From: JALOOE01 sp964423545
Lineage (GTDB): Bacteria; Chloroflexota; Anaerolineae; CG2-30-64-16
DNA: 14,598 nt
Direction of reading: 5' to 3'
NCBI GenBank assembly: GCA_964423545.1
Contig: CAYRFV010000130.1
Location: 1 to 14,598 of the forward strand
The notes beneath the pieces were generated by a model. That model was not told the DNA's origin. It was given only the letters and a program-made list of their open reading frames with translations, and did no database searches. The stretch's first letter is position 1. Each line of letters starts with the position of its first letter. Positions 1 through 6,590 of this stretch are shown piece after piece. A program made the translations under genes and the position numbers.

Positions 1-7
1 CAGCAAG

Positions 8-1330
8 GTGCGCACGCTGCTGGTCGCTCTGATGGCGTTGGCCCTCTCCTTTTCGTTTGTCTTCACCGCCCCGGCGGCCGCGCCAGCCGTGGGGCTGGCA
101 GCCGGCCTGGCGCCTGGGCCGGCTATCTCGCTCAGCGCCGGTCCCGAGACGGCAAAGACCCTTGACCGGGACGCCGACCCGGCGGTCGTCGCCGGCGCGC
201 AGTTGCCGGGTTTCGCCGGCGCGCCGCTCAACCAGCTCTTCGTCTATGCCTATCGCGGGGGCCAATGGCAGCAGATACCATGGCAGTTCGACGAGGTCAG
301 CGCCGGCGCCTATGTCGAGGCGGACGATGGCAAGCTCGGCCCGGCAGACGAGCTGGTGGTGATGGCTGCAGACTGCGGCGATCGCGCTGTTGCGGACAAC
401 TGGATCGCCGATGCCAGCGCGCGCGCTCATCCGCGCTACGAGATCACCGTGGTCGACCCGCTCAACCCGGCCAAGACCGGCTGGGTCTACGTGCACCGTT
501 CCACCAGCCTGACCGAGACGGTTACGCAGGACTACGTCTCGTTCGACTTTCCCACCAGCGTCTTCACGACCCCCGTCTACACCCTCGGCTTCTTCCTGCA
601 GTACCTGGGCGGTGATCGGCTCGAGCTCAATGGCAGCGGCGTCGACGTGCTGGATCGCTCCAAGTTTCGGCTCAAGGTGCCCCTGGACGATCCGTACACC
701 GAGGAGACGCTGGAGTTGGATGAGCCGCAGCCGAGAATCCTCGACGGCCGCGTCCGGGCCATGGCCGGCTACCAGGAGGAAGGGCAAGGCATTCTGACGA
801 TAGCGTACCGCTCCCAGTTTTTCGACAAAGTGACGCTGGACTTCTCGTGGTCGCCGCTGCCGTTCGAGTGGGCGCGCGCCACCGCCGATTTCAATCAGAA
901 CATCGCCGGCGGTCGCTACTACGATGCCAACACGCCGGCTGGCGTGCCGGTGGACGGCGGCCCCGACACGGTGACCCTCACGCCCGCCAGCCTGTGGCAG
1001 CAGATCAGCGCGTCCACCGGCACGATCATTCACGCCGCGGATGTGTCGCCGATGCAGGGCACGACATCGACCTACTACAGGGACAGCGCCACCATCGACC
1101 CGTCCGACACCGGCGATAAGAAGTCGTACGGCGAGATGGGGATCACGGTCACCAACCCGATCAAGTACGTCTACCTGGATGTGACCCACTACATCCTGCC
1201 GCCCAATCAACCGAATGTCGGGGCGACGTACTACGGCTATTTCCGCCACCCGTTGCAGGCCCAGGCCACCCTGCAGCTTCCTCCTGCGGGCCTGAAACAG
1301 GTGTACCTGCCGCTGGTCGTGCGCCAGTGA
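8..1330 (+). CDS. secreted protein of unknown function with C-terminal YLPLV tail
   Basis: I do not recognise a named family. The 440-residue product starts with a typical Sec signal peptide (a basic residue, then a hydrophobic stretch to about residue 21, then TAPAAAPA), followed by an Ala/Gly/Pro-rich segment to about residue 48. The rest is polar, rich in Tyr, Thr and aromatic residues and looks beta-rich. A segment at residues 114-125 (DELVVMAADCGD), just after a QIPWQFDE segment, resembles a motif I recall from uncharacterised exported proteins, but I assign no function from it. It ends VYLPLVVRQ; a YLPLV terminus recurs in exported Chloroflexota proteins (my recollection, role unproven). 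The start used is GTG at position 8. The frame is open to the left edge (only Ser-Lys visible), so the true start may lie outside the window. No Shine-Dalgarno sequence is visible. It is separated from the next operon by 248 bp. Confidence 0.8.
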   Translation: MRTLLVALMALALSFSFVFTAPAAAPAVGLAAGLAPGPAISLSAGPETAKTLDRDADPAVVAGAQLPGFAGAPLNQLFVYAYRGGQWQQIPWQFDEVSAGAYVEADDGKLGPADELVVMAADCGDRAVADNWIADASARAHPRYEITVVDPLNPAKTGWVYVHRSTSLTETVTQDYVSFDFPTSVFTTPVYTLGFFLQYLGGDRLELNGSGVDVLDRSKFRLKVPLDDPYTEETLELDEPQPRILDGRVRAMAGYQEEGQGILTIAYRSQFFDKVTLDFSWSPLPFEWARATADFNQNIAGGRYYDANTPAGVPVDGGPDTVTLTPASLWQQISASTGTIIHAADVSPMQGTTSTYYRDSATIDPSDTGDKKSYGEMGITVTNPIKYVYLDVTHYILPPNQPNVGATYYGYFRHPLQAQATLQLPPAGLKQVYLPLVVRQ

Positions 1331-1423
1331 CTGCACGACGCGGCCATCGCGACCGCGCAGGCGTCCTGTGCGAGTGGCGGTCGGCTCGCGCAGAGGCGCA
1401 CTCGGCGGACGGCGATTGCGCAG

Positions 1424-1495
1424 TTTGACGCCCGTCAGCAGTTTGACGCCCGTCAGCAGCTTGACGCCCGTCAGCAGCTTGACGCCCGTCGCGCT
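1424..1495. repeat. four 18-bp tandem repeats, each with a TGACG-CC-CGTCA palindrome
   Basis: The copies lie at 1424-1441, 1442-1459, 1460-1477 and 1478-1495. The unit is TTTGACGCCCGTCAGCAG, with C replacing the first T in copies 3 and 4; copy 4 diverges at its end (GCGCT). Within each unit TGACG and CGTCA form a 5-bp inverted repeat around CC, at 1426-1437, 1444-1455, 1462-1473 and, with one mismatch, 1480-1491. The array sits directly upstream of the ATP-grasp operon and its last copy provides the -35 box. That placement suggests an operator array, though a slippage-generated repeat without a binding protein would look the same. Confidence 0.9.
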
Positions 1496-1507
1496 CTGCG
1501 CTAAGAT
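1479..1507 (+). promoter_or_regulatory. sigma-70-type promoter of the ATP-grasp/alpha-E/transglutaminase operon
   Basis: TTGACG at 1479-1484 (five of six to consensus) and TAAGAT at 1502-1507 are separated by exactly 17 bases. The predicted transcript start near 1514 gives a leader of about 65 bases before the ATG at 1579. The -35 box is part of the fourth 18-bp repeat, so a protein bound to the repeats would occlude or contact RNA polymerase. TTGACG motifs in the other three copies have no matching -10 at the right spacing. Confidence 0.65.
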
Positions 1508-1578
1508 GGCTGCGCTTCAGCGCCGAGCGCACCTCAGCAGCGACGCCCGGGCTGTTCTCATTTGCGAAGGCAGCGCGC

Positions 1579-3036
1579 ATGTCCGATTCTGCTTTATCCC
1601 ATCCCGCGTTCAGCACCTATCAGCTCGACGCGGCCTACGACGAGATGTTGGCCGGCGACGCCGCGCCGCGGCCGCACTATGGCGGGTTGTTCAGGCAGCT
1701 CACCGAACTGCCCGCCGAGGAGCTGCGCTGGCGCCAGCAGGCAGCCGACCTCTCCTTCCTGAACCAGGGCATCACCTTCACTGTGTATGGCCAGGACGAA
1801 GGCACTGAGCGCATCTTCCCCTACGATCTTGTGCCGCGCATCTTGACGGACGCTGAATGGCAGACGATCGAGCGCGGCCTGGCGCAGCGGATCCATGCCC
1901 TGAACCTGTTCCTGAAAGATATCTACGGCCCGGGGCGGGCGCTGGCCGAGGGCGTCATCCCGCGCGAGTTGGTGTACAGCTGCCGCCACTACCGCCGCGA
2001 GATGCGCGGCATCGCCGTGCCCCGCGAGATCTACACCACCGTCGCCGGCACCGATCTCGTCCGCGTGGGCGATGGTCGTTTCCTGGTGTTGGAGGACAAC
2101 CTGCGGGTGCCGAGCGGCGTCTCGTACATGCTTGCCAACCGGCAGGTCATGAAGCGCGTCTTCCCGCGCCTTTTCGGTGACTACGGTGTGCGTCCCATCG
2201 ATCACTACGGTCAGGTGCTGCTGGCGGCGTTGCGCTGGCTGGCGCCGCCTGGTCGCACCGATCCCTCGATCGTGCTGCTGACGCCCGGCGTCTTCAACTC
2301 CGCCTATTTCGAGCACACCTTCCTGGCGCGCCAGATGGGCATTCCGTTGGTAGAAGGCCGCGATCTGCTCGTACACAACAATGTGGTCTATATGCGCACG
2401 ACCGCTGGGCTGCGCCGCGTCGATGTGATCTACCGTCGCATCGATGACGACTTCCTCGATCCGGTGGTCTTCCGGTCCGACACGATCCTTGGGGTGCCCG
2501 GGCTGTTCAACGCCTATCGCACGGGCAACGTGGCGTTGGCGAACGCCGTCGGCACCGGCGTCGCCGACGACAAAGCGATTTATGCCTACGTGCCGGCGCT
2601 GATCCGCTTCTACCTGGGCGAAGACGCAGTGCTGGACAATGTCGAAACGTACGTGCTGTGGGACGAGCGACAGCGCAGCCACGTTCTCGACAACCTGGAG
2701 AGGCTGGTCGTCAAGGCCGTGGGCGAATCGGGCGGCTACGGCATGTTGATCGGGCCGCACAGCACTGCGGCGCAGCGCGAGGAATTCCGCCGCGCGATCG
2801 CGGCCAATCCGCGCAACTACATCGCGCAGCCAACCCTGGCCTTGTCGCGCGCGCCCTGCTTCATCGATGGCCGCTTCGAGGCGCGTCACATTGACCTGCG
2901 GCCGTTCATTCTCTATGGCGAGAAGATCACGATCGTGCCCGGTGGCCTCACTCGCGTGGCGCTGCGCCGCGGCTCGCTGGTCGTCAACTCCTCCCAGGGC
3001 GGAGGCAGCAAGGACACGTGGGTGCTCAATGGGTGA
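1579..3036 (+). CDS. circularly permuted type 2 ATP-grasp protein (COG2308, DUF404/DUF407)
   Basis: The 485-residue product is full length for the family. Family hallmarks appear in order: the N-terminal IERGLAQRIHALNLFLKDIYG block (about residues 95-115), LEDNLRVPSGVSYM (about 170-183), YRRIDDDFLDP (about 285), GTGVADDKAIYAYVPALI (about 327-344), the Gly-rich KAVGESGGYGMLIGP nucleotide-binding segment (about 378-392) and HIDLRPF (about 437). Family knowledge: these proteins are predicted to ligate a carboxylate to an amine using ATP, and they occur with alpha-E and transglutaminase partners in predicted peptide-tag or conjugate synthesis systems; the substrate is unknown. The ATG at 1579 is preceded by GAAGG at an eight-base spacing. 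It is the first gene of a tight operon; its stop is seven bases before the next start. Cytoplasmic, with no signal peptide or membrane segment. Confidence 0.95.
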   Translation: MSDSALSHPAFSTYQLDAAYDEMLAGDAAPRPHYGGLFRQLTELPAEELRWRQQAADLSFLNQGITFTVYGQDEGTERIFPYDLVPRILTDAEWQTIERGLAQRIHALNLFLKDIYGPGRALAEGVIPRELVYSCRHYRREMRGIAVPREIYTTVAGTDLVRVGDGRFLVLEDNLRVPSGVSYMLANRQVMKRVFPRLFGDYGVRPIDHYGQVLLAALRWLAPPGRTDPSIVLLTPGVFNSAYFEHTFLARQMGIPLVEGRDLLVHNNVVYMRTTAGLRRVDVIYRRIDDDFLDPVVFRSDTILGVPGLFNAYRTGNVALANAVGTGVADDKAIYAYVPALIRFYLGEDAVLDNVETYVLWDERQRSHVLDNLERLVVKAVGESGGYGMLIGPHSTAAQREEFRRAIAANPRNYIAQPTLALSRAPCFIDGRFEARHIDLRPFILYGEKITIVPGGLTRVALRRGSLVVNSSQGGGSKDTWVLNG

Positions 3037-3043
3037 GGGAACC

Positions 3044-4030
3044 ATGCTTTCGCGGGTCGCAGACAGTCTGCTCTGGATGAGCCGCTACCTGGAGCGGGCC
3101 GAGCACACGGCGCGCCTGCTCGATGTGAACCTGGCGCTGGCGCTGGAGCAATCATCCCGGCCGGCCGAGCAGCGCTGGGAGCGCCTGCTGGCGAGCCTGC
3201 GCATGACGCCTCTGCCGGACGAAGTCTGTGACCCCTACCGCGTGACCTGGCGCTTGACCTTCGACAGCAAGAATTCGTCGTCGATTGTCAACTGCATCTC
3301 GGCCGGTCGCGAAAATGCCCGCCAGGTGCGCGAGCAGATCAGCTCAGAGATGTGGGAGCAGATCAACCGCTTCTATCTGACCGTGCGCAAGGCGAGCATC
3401 GAGAGCATCTGGAAGAGCCAGCCGCATGAGTTCTTCCGCACGATCAAGGAGGGCATCCACTTCTTCCAAGGCCTCACCGATTCGACGCTGGGCCATGGCG
3501 AGGGGTGGCAGTTCATCCAGGTGGGCCGTTACCTGGAGCGCGCCATGGCGACGGCCGCACTGCTCAGCGTCTATTACGGCGATCGACAGACCGGCGTGGA
3601 GCCCGAGTCGGATGCGGCGGAGTCGCACGCCGATCAGACACCCGGTTACCTCGAATGGGTTGGACTGCTGAAAAGCTGCACCGCGTTCGAGGCGTATTGC
3701 CGCGTCTACACCGCCGATCTGCGCCTCGACCGTGTCGCTGAGTTTCTGCTCCTCGATCCGGTTTTCCCGCACTCGGTGCGCTTTTCGGTGGAAATGGTGC
3801 AGGCTGCGCTGCGCACCATCTCCGACGCAACGGGCCGCCGCGCCAGCGATCGGGTGAACAGGCTGGCTGGACGGCTGGGGGCCTCGCTGCGTTACGGCCA
3901 CATCGAGGAGGTCATGGCATCGGGTCTTCAGGGGTATCTCGCCGACATCGAGCGTCAGTGCATCGGCGCCTATGAAGCGGTCTACGAAACCTACATCGCC
4001 TATCCCGTCGACCAGGCGTTGGCGGCCTGA
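3044..4030 (+). CDS. alpha-E domain-containing protein (COG2307, DUF403)
   Basis: The 328-residue, largely helical product opens with the family signature LSRVADSLLWMSRYLERAEHTARLL (residues 2-26; split here as LSRVADSLLW and MSRYLERAEHTARLL). A second related block, VGRYLERAMATAALL, is near residue 160. This alpha-E family almost always accompanies the type 2 ATP-grasp protein. Its biochemical role is unproven; it has been suggested to act as a partner or second enzyme in the same amide-forming pathway. I chose the ATG at 3044 because homology begins there and GAGGGA (3035-3040) overlaps the preceding stop as a good Shine-Dalgarno sequence. The frame is open further upstream, but that stretch overlaps the ATP-grasp gene and is not family-like. 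Only four bases separate its stop from the transglutaminase start, so co-translation is likely. Confidence 0.93.
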   Translation: MLSRVADSLLWMSRYLERAEHTARLLDVNLALALEQSSRPAEQRWERLLASLRMTPLPDEVCDPYRVTWRLTFDSKNSSSIVNCISAGRENARQVREQISSEMWEQINRFYLTVRKASIESIWKSQPHEFFRTIKEGIHFFQGLTDSTLGHGEGWQFIQVGRYLERAMATAALLSVYYGDRQTGVEPESDAAESHADQTPGYLEWVGLLKSCTAFEAYCRVYTADLRLDRVAEFLLLDPVFPHSVRFSVEMVQAALRTISDATGRRASDRVNRLAGRLGASLRYGHIEEVMASGLQGYLADIERQCIGAYEAVYETYIAYPVDQALAA

Positions 4031-4034
4031 CAGC

Positions 4035-5078
4035 ATGGAATTCTGCATCCACCACGTCACACGTTTCCGCTACCGCTCGGAAGTCAGCGAAAGCGTGATG
4101 GAACTCCGCCTGCATCCGCGCTGCGAGGGCGCGCAGGAGTGCGTCGATTTCAGCCTGACCATCGAGCCGGCGGCGTGCCAGTTCGAGCACCAGGACTACC
4201 TCGGCAACATCATCCATTCATTTGACATCCCCGGCGGACATCGCCAACTGACCATCACTGCGCGCTCGCGGCTTCAGATGGGTCCGCCGCTGCGGCTGCC
4301 CGAGCGGCTGCACCCGGAGGCGTGGGACGCACTCGAAACGGAGATCGCACACGGAGACTACTACGAAGCGCTCGCCCCTAGCCCGTTCGCCGAGCCGTCG
4401 CCGTTGCTGCTCGATCTGGCGCGCGCGTGGGATGTTCGGCGTCGCGGCGATCCCCTGTCCTTGCTGCGCGAGATCAACACCCGCATCTATCGATCGTTCA
4501 GATACGTGCCCCAAGCCACCCGCGTCGATTCCACCATCGATCACGCTTTGAGCATCGGACAGGGGGTATGCCAGGACTTCACCCACATCATGCTTGCGCT
4601 GGCACGACATGCCCGCATCCCATGCCGTTATGTCAGCGGCTACCTGTTCCATCGGGGCAAGGAGGTGTACCGGGCCGATCAGGATCGGGCTGATCCCGAC
4701 CGGGCCGATTCGGATCGGCCCGATCCCGACCGGGCCGATCCCGATCGGGCTGATCCCGATCGGGCGGCGGAGGATGCGATGCATGCCTGGGTGGAGGCTT
4801 GGCTGCCTGGGCTGGGCTGGGTGGGATTCGATCCGACGAACAACACCCTCGCCGCCGAGCGGCATATCCGCGTGGCGGTCGGCCGCGACTATACCGACGT
4901 GCCGCCGACACGCGGGGTGTTCAAGGGGGACGGCGACAGCGAGCTCAGCGTCGCTGTGCAGGTCTACCTGGCCGGCGTCGAGCCGCCCGCGCCGAGGCTG
5001 ATTCGGGTGCAGAACTGGACGCGCGGCGCGGTTGGCGATTGGGATTGGGCGCAGGTCCAGAGCGCGCAGCAGCAATGA
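4035..5078 (+). CDS. transglutaminase-like cysteine peptidase (COG1305) with an internal pentapeptide array
   Basis: The 347-residue product has a bacterial transglutaminase-like N-terminal beta domain (IHHVTRFRYRSEVSES..., residues 3-80) followed by the papain-fold core. The catalytic triad is visible: Cys179 in GVCQDFTHIMLALAR, His250 in MHAWVEAWLPGLGW and Asp266 in GFDPTNN. Family knowledge: bacterial members act mostly as cysteine peptidases or amidases; with ATP-grasp and alpha-E neighbours this one probably trims or removes the amide-linked product (inference). Oddity: residues 213-242, between Cys and His, are six tandem RADPD-like pentapeptides, which makes the Cys-His spacing about 30 residues longer than I expect. 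The catalytic residues and the frame are intact. The ATG at 4035 fits the homology; its Shine-Dalgarno sequence is weak, so it probably relies on coupling to the upstream stop. Last gene of the operon; no Anbu proteasome-like gene follows. Confidence 0.93.
   Translation: MEFCIHHVTRFRYRSEVSESVMELRLHPRCEGAQECVDFSLTIEPAACQFEHQDYLGNIIHSFDIPGGHRQLTITARSRLQMGPPLRLPERLHPEAWDALETEIAHGDYYEALAPSPFAEPSPLLLDLARAWDVRRRGDPLSLLREINTRIYRSFRYVPQATRVDSTIDHALSIGQGVCQDFTHIMLALARHARIPCRYVSGYLFHRGKEVYRADQDRADPDRADSDRPDPDRADPDRADPDRAAEDAMHAWVEAWLPGLGWVGFDPTNNTLAAERHIRVAVGRDYTDVPPTRGVFKGDGDSELSVAVQVYLAGVEPPAPRLIRVQNWTRGAVGDWDWAQVQSAQQQ
4671..4760 (+). repeat. in-frame array of six 15-bp units within the transglutaminase gene
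   Basis: The six units start at 4671, 4686, 4701, 4716, 4731 and 4746, with a partial seventh at 4761. Each reads close to CGGGCCGATCCCGAC and encodes RADPD, with variants RADQD, RADSD and RPDPD. Unit junctions create the perfect palindrome CCCGATCGGG (4740-4749 and 4755-4764), so single strands can fold, which favours slippage. Differences between copies are partly synonymous (GCC/GCT, GAC/GAT). The encoded insert is highly charged and probably a disordered, surface-exposed loop. Confidence 0.92.
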
Positions 5079-5103
5079 CGTGCGCGGGCGGCGTGTGGGC
5101 GCT

Positions 5104-5517
5104 CTAGGCGCTCCCCCGATCCCGCTCCATCAGCTCGATCAGTACGCCGTGCGCGCCCTTCGGATGAATGAACGCGATCCTGCCGTACGCGCCGCGGCGA
5201 GGCGTCTCGTCGATGAGTTGCGCACCCTTGGCCTTGAGCTCCGCCAGGGTGGCCTCGATGTCGTCCACCTCCAGGCAGACGTGGTGCATCCCCTCCCCGC
5301 GCTTTGCCAGGTACTTCGCGATGCCCGAATCCGCATGGATCGGCTCCAGGATCTCGATCTCCGTGTCGCCGGTGGGCAGGGACGCCATTCTGACATCCTG
5401 CTCCGGCATCTCCTTGATCGCCGTCACAGTCATGCCGAGCGCATCCCGGTAGACCTCTAGCGCCTTCTCCAGGCTCTCCACGACGATGGCAATGTGATCG
5501 ACGCGTCTGATGGTCAT
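5104..5517 (-). CDS. mce: methylmalonyl-CoA epimerase (VOC/glyoxalase fold)
   Basis: The 137-residue product matches the compact single-chain form of methylmalonyl-CoA epimerase, which interconverts (2R)- and (2S)-methylmalonyl-CoA in propionyl-CoA metabolism. Two beta-alpha-beta-beta-beta modules are visible. The first starts at RRVDHIAIVVESLEKAL (His8, metal ligand) and contains TEIEILEPI (residues 52-60). The second starts at GMHHVCLEVDDIEATLAELKA (His78/His79; residues 77-97, quoted in part) and ends with GVLIELM (Glu128, metal ligand). I chose the ATG at 5517, not an upstream in-frame start, because the VOC fold begins there and AAGGA lies about seven bases upstream. It is the last of three minus-strand genes, 92 bases after the thioesterase stop, and converges on the transglutaminase gene with a 25-base gap. 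A generic VOC-family dioxygenase is the main alternative; the HHVCLEVDD segment favours the epimerase. Confidence 0.88.
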   Translation of the reverse strand: MTIRRVDHIAIVVESLEKALEVYRDALGMTVTAIKEMPEQDVRMASLPTGDTEIEILEPIHADSGIAKYLAKRGEGMHHVCLEVDDIEATLAELKAKGAQLIDETPRRGAYGRIAFIHPKGAHGVLIELMERDRGSA

Positions 5518-5562
5518 AGTTGTCCTTGTCTGATAAAGACGGGAGATGCAGATGGAAGATAG

Positions 5563-5591
5563 AGATAGAGCACGGGCGCGTGACTCTCTCT
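5563..5591. other. imperfect hairpin in a purine/pyrimidine-biased spacer before mce
   Basis: On the plus strand AGATAGAG-CACG (5563-5574), loop GGCG, then CGTG-A-CTCTCTCT (5579-5591) can pair with one mismatch and one bulged base. The surrounding spacer (5518-5609) is GA-rich on one strand in one half and CT-rich in the other. There is no T tract beside the stem, so it is not a standard terminator. It could be an mRNA processing or attenuation element between the thioesterase pair and mce, or simple low-complexity sequence. Confidence 0.4.
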
Positions 5592-5609
5592 GATCTCTCT
5601 CCGCTCTCT

Positions 5610-6074
5610 CTAGTCCGGCCTCACGTACCATTCTTCTCTGACCGGGTCGAAGTCGCCGAGCGTCACCATGTCCAGTTTGACATAGCGGCCGGCGCCTTTG
5701 ACGGCGATCGAGTCGTCTGGTAACAACAACTCGCCCGCGCCTTCAAAGACGCGCGATTTTTCGCTGATGATGCGACCGGCTACCCGCAACTCTGCACCGA
5801 CGGGCACGGGACGCAGGAAGTTGAAGCTCAGCTCAGCGGTGACGCCCCAGATCGTCTCAGCATACGGGATCATGATGGCGCGGCCCATGGCCTCATCCAT
5901 CACGGCAGCGATAGCTGCGCTGCTCAAGTTGCCTGCATCGTCTGCGTGGATCACGCCGGGCGTGAAATAGGCGAGAATGCTGTTGTCATCCATTTCGTAG
6001 AAGCGAACCTTCAGACCCGCGACGTTGCTCATGCCGCAGACAAAGCAGCGGCGGCTATTCGGCTGCTTTTTCAT
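5610..6074 (-). CDS. PaaI-like hotdog thioesterase paralogue with degenerate HGG motif
   Basis: The 154-residue product has a Cys-rich N-terminus (RRCFVCGMSNVAGLKVRF, residues 8-25) and then a single hotdog domain with AAVMDEAMGRAIM, the central hotdog helix, and FNFLRPVPVGAELRVAGRI. PaaI-type enzymes hydrolyse acyl-CoA thioesters, usually as tetramers, with a His-Gly-Gly segment just before the helix. Here the corresponding position reads NLSSAAIAAV, so HGG is replaced by SSA; the Asp-Glu of the helix is kept. Its ATG overlaps the stop of the upstream paralogue in an ATGA, which implies coupled translation and possibly a mixed oligomer. The product may be catalytically altered, or may act as a binding or structural partner (inference). 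Both paralogues have 154 residues and share the CF-CG N-terminus. Confidence 0.88.
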   Translation of the reverse strand: MKKQPNSRRCFVCGMSNVAGLKVRFYEMDDNSILAYFTPGVIHADDAGNLSSAAIAAVMDEAMGRAIMIPYAETIWGVTAELSFNFLRPVPVGAELRVAGRIISEKSRVFEGAGELLLPDDSIAVKGAGRYVKLDMVTLGDFDPVREEWYVRPD

Positions 6075-6535
6075 TCAGCCCTCACTGGCCGTTTCCCGTG
6101 CCGCAGATCGAAGGTTGCGCTTGGCCTGGCATCGAGCTTGCGATATGTCGCGTGTGCCTCTGCCGCAACCGTGCCGTCGGCCAGGCGCAGCTCGCCTCTG
6201 CCCTCGAAGGTGCACTCATCCTCCGAGGTGATCCGACCCACCGCGATCAGCTCGACGTCGAGCGGCGCCGGTTGGCGAAAACGTACGCGAATCTCCCGCG
6301 TGACGTCCCAGGGTTGCGGCGCACCGCGAGCCATGATCGCCCGGCCGATCGTCTCATCCAGGATCGCGGTGATAATCCCGCCGTGCATCCGGTTGGGGTA
6401 GCCCTGGTGGTGGTCCTGGCCGGTAAATCGGGCCAGCACCGAGCCATCCTCCTGCTCGGAGTAGTGGAGGTGTATGCCGGCAGGGTTGTCCTTGCCGCAG
6501 ATGAAACACAGGTCGCGGTGAGATAGTGGGTTCAT
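6071..6535 (-). CDS. PaaI-family hotdog thioesterase
   Basis: The 154-residue hotdog-fold protein has a CFICGKDNPAGIHLHY N-terminus (residues 10-25) and an intact RMHGGIITAILDETIG catalytic segment: His-Gly-Gly, then the central helix with Asp-Glu. VRFRQPAPLDVELIAVGRI forms the later beta strands. Predicted to be a cytoplasmic acyl-CoA thioesterase; the acyl substrate cannot be told from sequence. Translation is from the ATG at 6535; GAGG lies only two bases upstream, an unusually short spacing. Its stop overlaps the start of a paralogue by four bases, and methylmalonyl-CoA epimerase follows, so the three genes probably form one acyl-CoA-related operon. It lies 86 bases downstream of mrpG on the same strand; whether transcription reads through is unclear. 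Confidence 0.92.
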   Translation of the reverse strand: MNPLSHRDLCFICGKDNPAGIHLHYSEQEDGSVLARFTGQDHHQGYPNRMHGGIITAILDETIGRAIMARGAPQPWDVTREIRVRFRQPAPLDVELIAVGRITSEDECTFEGRGELRLADGTVAAEAHATYRKLDARPSATFDLRHGKRPVRAE

Positions 6536-6590
6536 CGCCTCATCATTTCTGAGACGCCTTGCGATGCTCCGGTTCGATCCGGGATGGCCA

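Larger units (their letters stand above)
1331..1578. other. intergenic region with repeats and promoter of the ATP-grasp operon
   Basis: This gap separates the secreted-protein gene from the ATP-grasp operon. A short hairpin (GCGCAGG, three-base loop, CCTGTGC at 1355-1371) follows the first gene but has no T tract, so it is a doubtful terminator. The gap then holds four 18-bp tandem repeats, a promoter and a leader of about 65 bases. GAAGG at 1566-1570 is eight bases before the ATG at 1579 and is a good ribosome binding site. Open frames through the gap repeat LTPVSS-like or ADGRQ-like units and are products of the repeat, not genes. Confidence 0.7.

Noticed and set aside
1355..1371. Hairpin GCGCAGG-CGT-CCTGTGC as terminator of the secreted-protein gene
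   Set aside because: No T tract follows and one pair is a wobble, so evidence for termination is insufficient.
1161..1616. Minus-strand frame with ADGRQ-type repeats across the 18-bp array
   Set aside because: It is created by the tandem repeat, overlaps the end of the secreted-protein gene and the start of the ATP-grasp gene, and shows no family features.
1594..3045. Long minus-strand open frame (483 codons) opposite the ATP-grasp gene
   Set aside because: It arises from GC-rich codon bias; the plus-strand product carries all conserved ATP-grasp motifs, while the antisense product is His/Arg/Gln-rich with no recognisable domain.
4740..4764. CCCGATCGGG palindromes as regulatory sites
   Set aside because: They are inside a coding region and are a by-product of the 15-bp unit junctions.
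4633..4911. Antisense frames across the 15-bp array with regular IGIGP-like or RDQPDRDRPG-like repeats
   Set aside because: They are shadows of the array; the plus-strand frame has intact catalytic residues and family homology.
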